Below, one piece after another: positions 25,156 to 33,359 of a stretch of DNA of 64,000 nt. Every line of letters starts with the position of its first letter. Within the stretch, counting starts at the first letter, position 1. The stretch comes from Actinacidiphila oryziradicis (GTDB lineage Bacteria; Actinomycetota; Actinomycetes; Streptomycetales; Streptomycetaceae): NCBI RefSeq assembly GCF_005047355.1, contig NZ_SUMC01000025.1:62001-126000 (forward strand), in the 5' to 3' direction. The translations under genes were made by a program, and so were the position numbers. Below the pieces are notes generated by a model. It worked only from the letters and a program-made list of their open reading frames with translations, ran no database searches and had not been told where the DNA came from.

Positions 25156-25713
25156 GTGGATCAGGACGGCAAGGAAGCGGACCGGCTGCTCCCGCTCGTC
25201 GCGAGAGGCGACCAGCAGGCGTTCGAGGAGCTGTACGGTCTGGTGGCCGGGCCCGTTTACGGGCTTGTACGACGGGTGCTGCGCGATCCCGCGCAGACCG
25301 AGGAGGTGGCTCAGGAAGTGATGCTCGACGTCTGGCGCAGCGCCACCCGTTACGACTCGGGGCGCGGCACCGCCCTTGCCTGGATACTCACTCTCGCCCA
25401 CCGGCGCGCCGTTGACCGGGTACGCTCGGCCCGCGCCGCCGGTGAACGCGAGTTGCGGGTAGGGCAGCGCATGGAGGGGCCCGCCTTTGACCAGGTCGCC
25501 GAGGCGGTCGAGGGTAATTTGGAGCGCGAGTGGGTACGCCGCTGCCTGGGGCGGCTCACTGATCTGCAGCGGCAGTCGGTCACCCTGGCGTACTACGACG
25601 GCTACACCTATCGCGAGGTCGCGACTCTTCTCTCCGTACCGCTCGGCACGGTCAAGACCCGTATGCGCGACGGCCTGACGCGGCTGCGTGAATGTCTGGG
25701 GAGCCCGGTATGA
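25156..25713 (+). CDS. ECF RNA polymerase sigma factor, SigK type
   Basis: The 185-residue protein has sigma-70 region 2 (FEELYGLVAGPVYGLVRRVLRDPAQTEEVAQEVMLDVWRSATRYD) and region 4 (LGRLTDLQRQSVTLAYYDGYTYREVATLLSVPLGTVKTRMRDGLTRLRE). It lacks regions 1.1 and 3, so it is an ECF factor. The VPLGTVKTRMRDGL helix is typical of SigK/SigL-like members with RskA anti-sigmas. GTG 25156 follows GGAGG by four bases. The anti-sigma gene overlaps its stop by ATGA. The divergent DUF4331 operon is the likely target. Confidence 0.92.
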   Translation: MDQDGKEADRLLPLVARGDQQAFEELYGLVAGPVYGLVRRVLRDPAQTEEVAQEVMLDVWRSATRYDSGRGTALAWILTLAHRRAVDRVRSARAAGERELRVGQRMEGPAFDQVAEAVEGNLEREWVRRCLGRLTDLQRQSVTLAYYDGYTYREVATLLSVPLGTVKTRMRDGLTRLRECLGSPV

Positions 25714-26558
25714 GAACCGGTATGGGAAAGAGCGCTATGCACGAACTGGCGGCGGCCTACGCCCTGGACGCGTTGGAACCGCGCGAACTGCGCCGGTTCG
25801 AGCGACATCTGCCGGAGTGCCCCGAATGCGAGGAGCAGGTGCGGCTCCTGTCGCAGGACGCCGTGCGGCTCGGGTGCGCCGCGGCGGTGCTCCCGCCGGA
25901 CCGGCTGCGGGAACGGGTGCTGATGGCGGTGCGGACCACCGCCCAGGAGCCGCCGCTCGTCCCGGCCCGGCCGGCTGTGTCGGCCCGGTCGGCGGTACGG
26001 GCCCGGGCCCGGGGCGCCGCGCGTGGGGCCGGTGCCAGGCTGGGATCACGGGCCAGGCCGCAGCGGCGCTTCGCGGTGCGGCTGACCGCGGGCCTGGCCG
26101 TCGCGAGCCTGGTGGCGGCGGCCGCCCTCGGGGTGCTGCTGGCCCGTACGGACGCGGAGCTCGAACAGCAGCGGACGGCCGCGCGGGCGGTCAACCAGGT
26201 GCTGGCCGCCGCGGACGCGAAGACCGTGAGCGCGAAGGGGATCACCGCGATCGTCTCTCCGGGGCTCCGCCGTGCCGTGGTGACCGCGCACGGGCTGGCC
26301 ACCCCGCCGCAGGGGCGGGTGTACCAGTTGTGGCTGATGGACCCGCCGGCCGGCCAGGGGCAGCAGCGTACCGTCCGGTCGGTCGGGCTGCTGTCGATGG
26401 ACTCGGCGACCGGGACCAGCGGTCCGCTGGTCGCCACCGCACTCGCCGACGGCTCTGCGGTATTGGCGGTGACTATTGAGCCGGATGGAGGATCGGCACA
26501 GCCGACGACCGAACCCGTGACCCAACTTCCGCTCGCGGGTTCGGGATTGGGGGCATAA
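25710..26558 (+). CDS. RskA-type anti-sigma factor with zinc-binding domain
   Basis: The 282-residue protein has an N-terminal anti-sigma domain with the zinc motif H33-x3-C37-x2-C40 in RHLPECPEC. An Arg/Ala-rich cytoplasmic linker is followed by one membrane helix (about 120-146, LTAGLAVASLVAAAALGVLLA). The extracytoplasmic RskA C-terminal domain includes GRVYQLWLMDPPAGQG and a beta-rich end. It should hold the sigma factor at the membrane until proteolysis releases it. ATG 25710 overlaps the sigma stop (ATGA), the usual coupled arrangement. Long Pro/Arg-rich linkers are common in Streptomyces members. Confidence 0.9.
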   Translation: MRTGMGKSAMHELAAAYALDALEPRELRRFERHLPECPECEEQVRLLSQDAVRLGCAAAVLPPDRLRERVLMAVRTTAQEPPLVPARPAVSARSAVRARARGAARGAGARLGSRARPQRRFAVRLTAGLAVASLVAAAALGVLLARTDAELEQQRTAARAVNQVLAAADAKTVSAKGITAIVSPGLRRAVVTAHGLATPPQGRVYQLWLMDPPAGQGQQRTVRSVGLLSMDSATGTSGPLVATALADGSAVLAVTIEPDGGSAQPTTEPVTQLPLAGSGLGA

Positions 26559-26673
26559 GTGTCAACACCCTTGACGTACAGGTGAATCCGGTGCAGGGGA
26601 TGCGCGAGTGACGGGGAGGAGCGATAGGGTTAACCTGCCCGGGCCGGGTGCCCTAGTACGGGTGGGGAGTGTC

Positions 26674-26937
26674 ATGGAACAGATAGCAATGCGGAGCAGG
26701 CCACGAGTGCCTGCCATCAACTGCGGGAGCAGCGCCTCCAGCGCGCGTGTGGACCGCCATCTCGCGATACTGGCCGGGCCTGCCCTGCCACAGCGCGAGA
26801 CGGAGGAGGCCACGCTGCTGATGCGTGAGCTGACCCAGCGCGACACCGAAAGCACCACCGCCAGCCGTGGTGCTCGTATGTCGCTGTTCGCGCCACTGCG
26901 GCGGCTGCGCCGCTCGCTGTTCGGCAGCCGCGGCTGA
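26674..26937 (+). CDS. Small hypothetical protein
   Basis: The 87-residue product begins MEQIAMRSRPRVPAIN and contains ARVDRHLAILAGPALPQRETEEATLLMRELTQRD, an amphipathic, probably helical core, with a basic C-terminus RRLRRSLFGSRG. I do not recognise a named family, although it has the look of a conserved Streptomyces-only small protein. GGGGAG lies shortly before the ATG. It follows the anti-sigma gene by 115 bases and may have its own promoter. Confidence 0.5.
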   Translation: MEQIAMRSRPRVPAINCGSSASSARVDRHLAILAGPALPQRETEEATLLMRELTQRDTESTTASRGARMSLFAPLRRLRRSLFGSRG

Positions 26938-27028
26938 CGAGCTGACCGGCGGTTACGTTCTTATGGATCCGGGGTGAGCACACCGTCCCGGCACCGCGTT
27001 GTGCCCTGGGGGCAGCGCGTCGGTGTGC

Positions 27029-28258
27029 TCACAGGAGGGCGAACTGTCCTCCAGGACCCTCCTCGCGGTGGTCCAGTACGGAGGCGGGCTGTCGTGCTCC
27101 CTCCGGGACCGGCAGCACCCCCGCGGCGCGCAACCCGGCAGCGTCGATGCGGGGGCCCTCGGCCAGCCGCCTGATGATCCGGCGCCGCTGAGGGCGCGTC
27201 TCGGCTAGCAGTGCCAGTACGGTAATCAGCTCCAGCAGTTCCGAGGTCCAGGTGCGCGGCCAGCTCCTTGACGCCGCCCGCCGTTCGAACCATGTCTCCA
27301 GCACGCGGGTACCACCCGCGTGGAACTCCCAGACCGCGGCCGGCACAGGGGCGATACGCCCGGTGCCGAGGTGCAGTGCCTCCTCTTCGGGGTCATAGCC
27401 CAGACCGGCGGGGGCATCGGGGATCACTGCCCGTACATAGGGGCGCTTGCCACCCGGCAGCCGCGGATTCCCGGTGCGGGTGTGGAGCTGGAGAGTGTGG
27501 TGCCCCAGGGCAACCCCCTCCGCCCACAGCCCGGGGTCGGCAGTGAGCGGCACGTCGCGGCCGGCAGGGGAATGGCGGGCCGCGACCGCCGTCCAGGCGA
27601 GGATGTCCCCGGGCGCGACTGGCAGGCCCAGCCGGTCCGCGAGATGCTCCCGCAATCCCGGCGCCAGGTTCGGGTCCAGACCGCCGGGGCGCCGGAAGAG
27701 GGGCCGGATCCGGCCCGGGCGTCCGGCCGGCGCATGACCGTCCGGCAGCAGCGCGGAGAACACCAGCGGCGGCCCGGGGCTCTGCTGAATCCTTGCCTGT
27801 TCGACCGCGAAGATCTGCTGCTGCCCGTCGGCGACCCGCCACAGTTCCGGACGGGCGGTGTCGATCAGCCGGTGGTCCGGTATCAGCCACTGCTGGTCGA
27901 AGGCTCCATGCAGCACCCGCACCGGCTCCGGGCAGCGGCCGCTCTCCAGCGCGAGCCGGGTCGTCGGCGCCGGATGACCGGGCAGTTGCGCAACAGCGCT
28001 GTGCAGCGTCCGGCCCTTGGTCGGATGGAAGAGCGCTTCTCGTTCCGCCTCCGATCCGGCCTGCACCAGCTGCTCCCACCGGGCGGTGAGCGTCGCGGCG
28101 TCGGGGGCGAGCACCCAGCTCCGGCCGAGCCGCAGGGGTGCGACGGACCAGGGCATCAGATCGGTCAGCGCGGGCGCGTCACCGTACTTCTCTGTGCCCG
28201 ATGCGGCGGAACCCGCAGAACTCGCAGAACCCGTAGAACCATTCCCCACCTTCCGCAT
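27029..28258 (-). CDS. Protein resembling the C-terminal specificity domain of type ISP restriction enzymes
   Basis: The 409-residue protein contains VRVLHGAFDQQWLIPDHRLIDTARPELWRVADGQQ-type sequence and later GGKRPYVRAVIPDAP and TWTSELLELITVLALLAETRP. These are features I associate with the type ISP (LlaBIII-like) C-terminal specificity domain. The helicase, nuclease and methyltransferase parts of such enzymes (about 1,000 residues) are absent, and none is nearby. It may be a stand-alone DNA-recognition protein with another role. The N-terminus is low-complexity Gly/Ser/Ala from a 9-base tandem repeat (about 28209-28240). A GntR regulator gene ends 15 bases upstream on the same strand. Confidence 0.55.
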   Translation of the reverse strand: MRKVGNGSTGSASSAGSAASGTEKYGDAPALTDLMPWSVAPLRLGRSWVLAPDAATLTARWEQLVQAGSEAEREALFHPTKGRTLHSAVAQLPGHPAPTTRLALESGRCPEPVRVLHGAFDQQWLIPDHRLIDTARPELWRVADGQQQIFAVEQARIQQSPGPPLVFSALLPDGHAPAGRPGRIRPLFRRPGGLDPNLAPGLREHLADRLGLPVAPGDILAWTAVAARHSPAGRDVPLTADPGLWAEGVALGHHTLQLHTRTGNPRLPGGKRPYVRAVIPDAPAGLGYDPEEEALHLGTGRIAPVPAAVWEFHAGGTRVLETWFERRAASRSWPRTWTSELLELITVLALLAETRPQRRRIIRRLAEGPRIDAAGLRAAGVLPVPEGARQPASVLDHREEGPGGQFALL

Positions 28259-28272
28259 GCTACTGATGCGGC

Positions 28273-29019
28273 TCAGGGGGCCTCCAGGGAGACCGTGAAT
28301 GAGAACCGGTCACCTCGGTAGTGGATGCGCACGACATCCACCACACGGCCCGTGCCGTCATAGGTCACCCCCGTGTAGTGCAGGATCGGGCTCAGCAGCG
28401 GAACTTGGAGCAGTCGCGCGGTCTCCGGGTCGGAGAGACGCGCCTCAACCGTGTCGGTGATGCGGCTGATGCTGACGCCCAGGACATCGCGCAGCACCTT
28501 GGTCATCGGCCAGCGGGCGAGGTCGGCCAGATCGATCCGGTCGGCGAGCTCCGGAAGGAGGAAGTTCTCCGCCCAGTTGGTCGCCATGCCCTCCTCGTCG
28601 CAGCGCAGCCGCCGGTAGGTCGTCACCTCGGTGAGCCCCGGGAAGTGCTCGGCCAGCTCAACCGGTACCGGCGCGGGCCCGTGGCTGAGCACCGCGGTCC
28701 GGTCACCGGACTGCAGGGCCACGATCGTGTCCACCGATCCCAGCAACCGCACCGGCGCGCCACGCCGTGCCGCCGGCTGGATGAAGGTGCCGCGCCGCCG
28801 GTGCCGGCTGATCAGCCCTTCCGCCTCCAGCTCCTTGAGCGCCTGCCGCATGGTGAGCACGCTCACGCCGTAGTGCTCGGCCAGGGCATCCTCCGTCGGC
28901 AGCCGTAGAGAGGCATCCGCCTGGCGGTTGAGTATCGAGGCGCGCAGCGACTGCGACACCTGGTACCACAAGGGCAGTTTGCGGTTCAGGCCGAGAGAGT
29001 CGGGCGCGAAGGCGGTCAC
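28273..29019 (-). CDS. GntR/HutC family regulator with UTRA domain
   Basis: The 248-residue protein has an N-terminal GntR winged helix (LWYQVSQSLRASILNRQ to LRLPTEDALAEHYGVSVLTMRQALKELEAEGLISRHRRRGTFI) and a C-terminal UTRA ligand domain ending VVDVVRIHYRGDRFSFTVSLE. HutC-type members sense small acids or sugars. The start is taken as GTG 29019 because it overlaps the stop of the upstream homogentisate dioxygenase remnant (GTGA), implying former translational coupling. It may therefore have regulated tyrosine/homogentisate breakdown. The downstream type ISP-like gene is probably co-transcribed. Confidence 0.88.
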   Translation of the reverse strand: MTAFAPDSLGLNRKLPLWYQVSQSLRASILNRQADASLRLPTEDALAEHYGVSVLTMRQALKELEAEGLISRHRRRGTFIQPAARRGAPVRLLGSVDTIVALQSGDRTAVLSHGPAPVPVELAEHFPGLTEVTTYRRLRCDEEGMATNWAENFLLPELADRIDLADLARWPMTKVLRDVLGVSISRITDTVEARLSDPETARLLQVPLLSPILHYTGVTYDGTGRVVDVVRIHYRGDRFSFTVSLEAP

Positions 29020-29417
29020 GGCCGGCCGTGCCAATGCCGTTCGAGCCCCCGCCACACCTCGTCGTACCCTGGCCGCTGGTGCTCCGCCGCCAGCGCGTAA
29101 GCGGTCGGGACGACCGGCCAGCGCGTCTCGAACATGAAGGCCAGGCCATCATCGACCTTCTGCGGTATCAGGTCGGCGCTGCTCGCCGTGTCGAAGGTCA
29201 TCCGGTCCGGGCCGTGCGCGGACATCATGTTGTGAAGCGAGGCGCCGCCAGGGACGAAGTCCTCCGCCCTGGCGTCATAGGCGCCCTCGACCAGGCCCAT
29301 GACGTGCTGGGGGGAGTTGCGTCCGACCGGCAGGGCGCCCGGGACAGCCTCGCTGGTGTGCTCGTTCCCGAACCCGGGTGAGTACAGGAGTTCCTTCGGG
29401 CTGGCGCTGCTGATCAT
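29016..29417 (-). pseudogene. hmgA: Homogentisate 1,2-dioxygenase with large internal deletion
   Basis: The 133-residue frame starts like homogentisate dioxygenase (LLYSPGFGNEHTSEAVPGAL, then GRNSPQ). It then jumps directly to the C-terminal motif MGLVEGAYDARAEDFVPGG, continuing ASLHNMMSAHGPD and LAFMFETRWP. A full enzyme has about 430 residues, so roughly 290 internal residues are missing without a frameshift. The iron ligands His and Glu that precede MGLV are gone; only the His in SAHGPD remains, so it cannot be active. Ring cleavage of homogentisate by this copy is therefore lost. GGGGAG precedes the ATG, and the stop overlaps the GntR start. Confidence 0.88.
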
Positions 29418-29439
29418 CACCGGCTCCCCTCGTCGACCT

Positions 29440-29463
29440 ATTCCTATGCTGAACCACAGGAAT
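29440..29463. promoter_or_regulatory. Inverted repeat ATTCCT-N12-AGGAAT
   Basis: The arms lie at 29440-29445 and 29458-29463, just upstream of the homogentisate dioxygenase remnant. A 24-base dyad here could be the operator of the neighbouring GntR regulator. It is short, so chance is not excluded. Confidence 0.4.
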
Positions 29464-29585
29464 CGATCCGGCAAGAGCCTCGGACCGGGCTGTGGACAAC
29501 CCCCGCCGTACCCACGGACCGATTGTCGGTACTCGCCGGTAATCTCGGATACGACCGTGCGCCGCCGCCGTCCCCGGGAGGGCCC

Positions 29586-31829
29586 ATGAGTACCCGTACC
29601 GCCCTGCGTATCTGCCCGCTGTGCGAAGCCACCTGCGGCCTCACCCTGACCATCGACGAGGGCCGCGTCACGCATGCCCGCGGTGACCGGGAGGATGTTT
29701 TCAGCGCGGGTTTCGTCTGTCCCAAGGGCGCCTCCTTCCCCGCCCTGGACACCGACCCCGACCGTCTGAGCCGCCCCCTGGTGCGGCGGGACGGCCGGCT
29801 GGTGGAGGCGAGCTGGGCCGAGGCGTACGAGGCGGTGGCCGCCGGCCTCGGCCGGGTGATCCGGGAGCACGGCGGGGAGTCCGTCGCCGTCTACCTCGGC
29901 AATCCCAATGTGCACACCGTCGCGGGCGGCCTTTACCCGCCGCTGATCATCCGCGCCCTGGGCACCCGCCAGATCTACGCGGCCAGCACCCTCGACCAGA
30001 TGCCCAAACAGGTCGCCTGCGGTTTCCTCTTCGGCCAGGCCTTCGCGATCCCCGTCCCGGACCTGGACCGTACCCACCACCTCGTGATCATCGGCGCCAA
30101 CCCGTTGGTCTCCAACGGCAGCCTGGTCACCGCCGCAGACTTTCCCGGCAAGCTCAAGGCGCTGCGCGGGCGCGGCGGCCGGCTCACCGTCATCGACCCC
30201 ACCCGCACCCGGACGGCCGAATTGGCCGACCAGCACATCCGCCCGCGTCCCGGCACCGACGCGGCCCTGCTCTTCGCGATGGTCAATGTCCTGTTCAGCG
30301 AGGGCCTGACCGACCTGGGCGGCCTCCAAGGGCAGGTCACCGGCGTCGAAGAGGTCCGCGCGCTCGCCGAGCCCTTCAGCCCCGAGGCGGTGGCCGCCCA
30401 CTGCGATGTCCCCGCCGAGGACATCCGGACCCTCGCCCGCGCACTGGCCGCCGCCCCCTCGGCCGCCGTCTACGGGCGGATCGGCAGCACCACCGTCGAG
30501 TTCGGCACCCTGTGCAGCTGGCTCATCGACGTCATCAACACCCTGACCGGCAATCTCGACCGCCCCGGCGGTGTGATGTTCCCGCTCTCGCCCACGGGCC
30601 GGGCGCCCCGTCCGCCCAAGCCCGGCAGGGGCTTCACCACCGGCCGCTGGCGCAGCCGTGTCTCCGGCCATCCCGAGACCGTCTCCGAGCTGCCCGCCGC
30701 TGCTCTCGCCGAGGAGATCGAGACACCCGGCGAAGGGCAGGTGCGAGCCTTTCTCGCCATCGCCGGGAACCCGGTCCTGTCCGCCCCCGACGGTGAACGG
30801 CTCGACCGGGCGCTGGCTCAGGTCGGCTTCATGGTCAGTGTGGATCCCTACCTCAACGAGACCTCGCGTCACGCCCACGTCGTCCTGCCCCCGCCCCCGC
30901 CCTCCCAGAGCGCTCACTTCGACTTCGCCTTCACCAACTTCTCCGTCCGCGACAACGCCCGCTACTCCCCGCCGCCGCTCCCGCTCGCCGACGGCCGCCC
31001 GGACGAGGCGGAGATCCTCGCCACACTCGTCATGATCATGTACGGCGCGGGGCCGGACGCCGACGCCTCGGTCGTCGACGAGCAGGCCATCGCCGCCACC
31101 CTCGCCAAGGAGACCGCCGACCCGCACTCCCCGGTCGCCGGCCGCGATCCGGCCGAACTCACCGCCCGGCTCACCGGCCGTACCGGCTACGAGCGCCGTC
31201 TCGACCTGATGCTCCGCCTCGGCCCGTACGGCGACGCCTTCGGCACCGACCCCAGCGGTTCAGGACCGGCCCTGACCCTCGAACGGCTCCTCGCTCACCC
31301 GCACGGCATCGACCTCGGCCCGCTCAAGCCCCGGATCCCCGAGGTGCTGCGCACCGCCTCCGGCAAGGTGGAGCTGGCCCCCGCCACGCTCGTGGCCGAC
31401 GTACCCCGGCTGCGCCGGTCCCTGAGCGACCACCGCGACGGCGGCCTGGTCCTCGTCGGCCGCCGCCATCTGCGCTCCAACAACAGCTGGATGCACAACG
31501 TCCCGGCACTCACCGGCGGCACCAACCGCTGCACGATCCAGGTCCACCCCGAGGACGCCGCCCGGCTCGGCCTCACCGATGGCGGTCCCGCCCGGGTCAA
31601 GGGCGACGGCGGGGAAGTCCAGGTCCCCGTCGAGATCACCGACGCCGTCCGCCCCGGAGTGGTGAGCCTCCCGCACGGCTGGGGCCACCACCGCGACGGC
31701 ACCCGGCTGGCCCATGCCTCACGTGAGCCGGGTGTGAACGTCAACCAGCTCCTCGACGGCAGCCGGCTGGATCCGCTGTCCGGCACGGCCGTCCTCAACG
31801 GCTTCCCGGTCCAGGTCGCCCCGGCCTGA
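29586..31829 (+). CDS. Molybdopterin-dependent oxidoreductase
   Basis: This 747-residue protein of the DMSO reductase family has an N-terminal [4Fe-4S] site C10-x2-C13-x3-C17 with C45 (FVCPKGA). It continues with bis-MGD binding domains, for example YLGNPNVHT, VIIGANPLVSNGS, FLAIAGNPVLSAPDG and the C-terminal GTNRCTIQVHPEDAARLGLTDGG. There is no twin-arginine signal, so it is cytoplasmic. It resembles the assimilatory nitrate reductase/formate dehydrogenase-like group, but its electron acceptor and substrate are not evident, and no partner subunit is adjacent. The start ATG 29586 gives MSTRTALRICPLC. It is divergent from the dioxygenase remnant. Confidence 0.87.
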   Translation: MSTRTALRICPLCEATCGLTLTIDEGRVTHARGDREDVFSAGFVCPKGASFPALDTDPDRLSRPLVRRDGRLVEASWAEAYEAVAAGLGRVIREHGGESVAVYLGNPNVHTVAGGLYPPLIIRALGTRQIYAASTLDQMPKQVACGFLFGQAFAIPVPDLDRTHHLVIIGANPLVSNGSLVTAADFPGKLKALRGRGGRLTVIDPTRTRTAELADQHIRPRPGTDAALLFAMVNVLFSEGLTDLGGLQGQVTGVEEVRALAEPFSPEAVAAHCDVPAEDIRTLARALAAAPSAAVYGRIGSTTVEFGTLCSWLIDVINTLTGNLDRPGGVMFPLSPTGRAPRPPKPGRGFTTGRWRSRVSGHPETVSELPAAALAEEIETPGEGQVRAFLAIAGNPVLSAPDGERLDRALAQVGFMVSVDPYLNETSRHAHVVLPPPPPSQSAHFDFAFTNFSVRDNARYSPPPLPLADGRPDEAEILATLVMIMYGAGPDADASVVDEQAIAATLAKETADPHSPVAGRDPAELTARLTGRTGYERRLDLMLRLGPYGDAFGTDPSGSGPALTLERLLAHPHGIDLGPLKPRIPEVLRTASGKVELAPATLVADVPRLRRSLSDHRDGGLVLVGRRHLRSNNSWMHNVPALTGGTNRCTIQVHPEDAARLGLTDGGPARVKGDGGEVQVPVEITDAVRPGVVSLPHGWGHHRDGTRLAHASREPGVNVNQLLDGSRLDPLSGTAVLNGFPVQVAPA

Positions 31830-31892
31830 CCGGTCCCGGACCGGGGACGCCGGATCGAGGAGTGCCTTGGCCGAGGGCGCCTGGCGGACAAA

Positions 31893-31911
31893 AAACTATC
31901 GGCGCTAGTTT
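31893..31911. promoter_or_regulatory. Candidate TetR operator upstream of the aldehyde dehydrogenase
   Basis: AAACTA-N7-TAGTTT is a perfect dyad of 19 bases. It matches 15 of 19 positions of the site at 35165-35183, which lies between a TetR gene and its divergent acyl-CoA dehydrogenase. Confidence 0.7.
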
Positions 31912-31939
31912 GGGGTTCCTCAAAGCTCGGGAGGACGAA

Positions 31940-33343
31940 GTGAAGGCCTACGACGGCATGTACATCGACGGCGCCTGGCGGCCCGCCGCCGGAGACGAGC
32001 GGATCGAGGTGGTCAACCCGGCCGACGAGCAGGTGATCGCCACCGTCCCGGCGGGCACCGCGCAGGACGTGGATGAGGCGGTGCGGGCCGCCCGTGCCGC
32101 CTTTCCCGGCTGGGCCGCCACCGCGCCCGCCGAGCGGGCCGCCCGGATCGCCGCGCTCCGGGACGCGCTCGCCGCCCGCCGCGAGGAGATCGCCGGCACG
32201 GTGAGCGCCGAGCTGGGCGCCCCGCCCGCCTTCAGCCGGGCGGTCCACGCCGATCTGCCGGTGGCGGTGGCCGGCTCGTACGCCGAGTTGCTGGGGAGTC
32301 ACGAGTTCGAGGAGAAGATCGGCAATTCGACCGTCTTCCATGAACCGGTCGGCGTCGTCGGAGCGATCACTCCCTGGAACTATCCGCTGCACCAGATCGT
32401 CGCCAAGGCCGCCCCGGCTTTCGCCGCCGGCTGCACGGTCGTCCTCAAGCCCGCCGAGGACACCCCGCTGGTCGCCCGGCTCTTCGCCGAGGCGGTGCAC
32501 GAAGCGGGCTTCCCCGCGGGAGTGTTCAACCTGGTCACCGGCCGTGGACCGGTCGCCGGCCAGGCGCTGGCCGGGCACGAGGGCGTCGACCTGGTGTCCT
32601 TCACCGGTTCGACCGCCGTCGGCAGGCAGATCGCCGCCACCGCGGGTGCCGCCGTCAAGCGCGTCGCTCTCGAACTCGGCGGCAAGTCGGCCAATGTGAT
32701 CCTGCCCGGCGCGGACCTCGCCAAGGCCGTCAATGTGGGCATCGCCAATGTCTTCTCCAACGCGGGCCAGACCTGCAGTGCCTGGACCCGGATGCTCGTT
32801 CATACCGAGCAGTACGACGAGGCCGTCGCCCTCGCGGCCACCGCCGCCGCGAAATACGTCCCCGGCGGCGACCGCCTCGGCCCGGTCGTCAGTGCCAGGC
32901 AGCGCGACCGGGTCCGCGGCTACATCCGGCGCGGCATCGAGGAGGGCGCCCGCCTCGTCGCCGGCGGCCCCGACGCCCCCGAGGGCCGCAGCACCGGCTA
33001 CTACATCCGCCCCACCGTATTCGCGGATGTCACGCCTGGTATGACCATTGCCCAGGAGGAGATCTTCGGCCCTGTCATCTGCGTCATCCGCTACGAGGAC
33101 GAGGCCGATGCCCTCCGCATCGCCAACGGCACCGTCTACGGCCTCGCCGGAGCCGTCTGGGCCGCCGACGAAGCCACGGCCACGGCCTTCGCCCGCCGCA
33201 TGGACACCGGACAGGTCGATATCAACGGCGGCCGCTTCAATCCCCTCGCCCCCTTCGGCGGCTACAAAGATTCGGGCATCGGCCGCGAGCTCGGCGCCCA
33301 CGGCCTCACGGAATACCTCCACACCAAGTCCCTGCAGTTCTGA
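31940..33343 (+). CDS. NAD(P)-dependent aldehyde dehydrogenase
   Basis: The 467-residue enzyme has the complete aldehyde dehydrogenase core: ITPWNYPLHQ, catalytic Glu245 in LELGGKSANV, nucleophile Cys279 in FSNAGQTCSAWTR, and the NAD-site motif SFTGSTAVGRQI. The C-terminus (PFGGYKDSGIGRELGAHGL) resembles betaine or general aldehyde dehydrogenases. It oxidises an aldehyde to an acid in the cytoplasm. GTG 31940 is five bases after GGGAGG. The alcohol dehydrogenase gene follows after 16 bases. Upstream lies the TetR-type operator 31893-31911, so expression is probably induced by the substrate alcohol, aldehyde or a CoA thioester. Confidence 0.92.
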   Translation: MKAYDGMYIDGAWRPAAGDERIEVVNPADEQVIATVPAGTAQDVDEAVRAARAAFPGWAATAPAERAARIAALRDALAARREEIAGTVSAELGAPPAFSRAVHADLPVAVAGSYAELLGSHEFEEKIGNSTVFHEPVGVVGAITPWNYPLHQIVAKAAPAFAAGCTVVLKPAEDTPLVARLFAEAVHEAGFPAGVFNLVTGRGPVAGQALAGHEGVDLVSFTGSTAVGRQIAATAGAAVKRVALELGGKSANVILPGADLAKAVNVGIANVFSNAGQTCSAWTRMLVHTEQYDEAVALAATAAAKYVPGGDRLGPVVSARQRDRVRGYIRRGIEEGARLVAGGPDAPEGRSTGYYIRPTVFADVTPGMTIAQEEIFGPVICVIRYEDEADALRIANGTVYGLAGAVWAADEATATAFARRMDTGQVDINGGRFNPLAPFGGYKDSGIGRELGAHGLTEYLHTKSLQF

Positions 33344-33359
33344 CCGGGAAAGAGCCGCC

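Noticed and set aside
29016..31127. A 703-codon minus-strand frame ending in homogentisate dioxygenase sequence
   Set aside because: Only the last 133 codons have homology. The rest is the shadow of the molybdopterin oxidoreductase gene.
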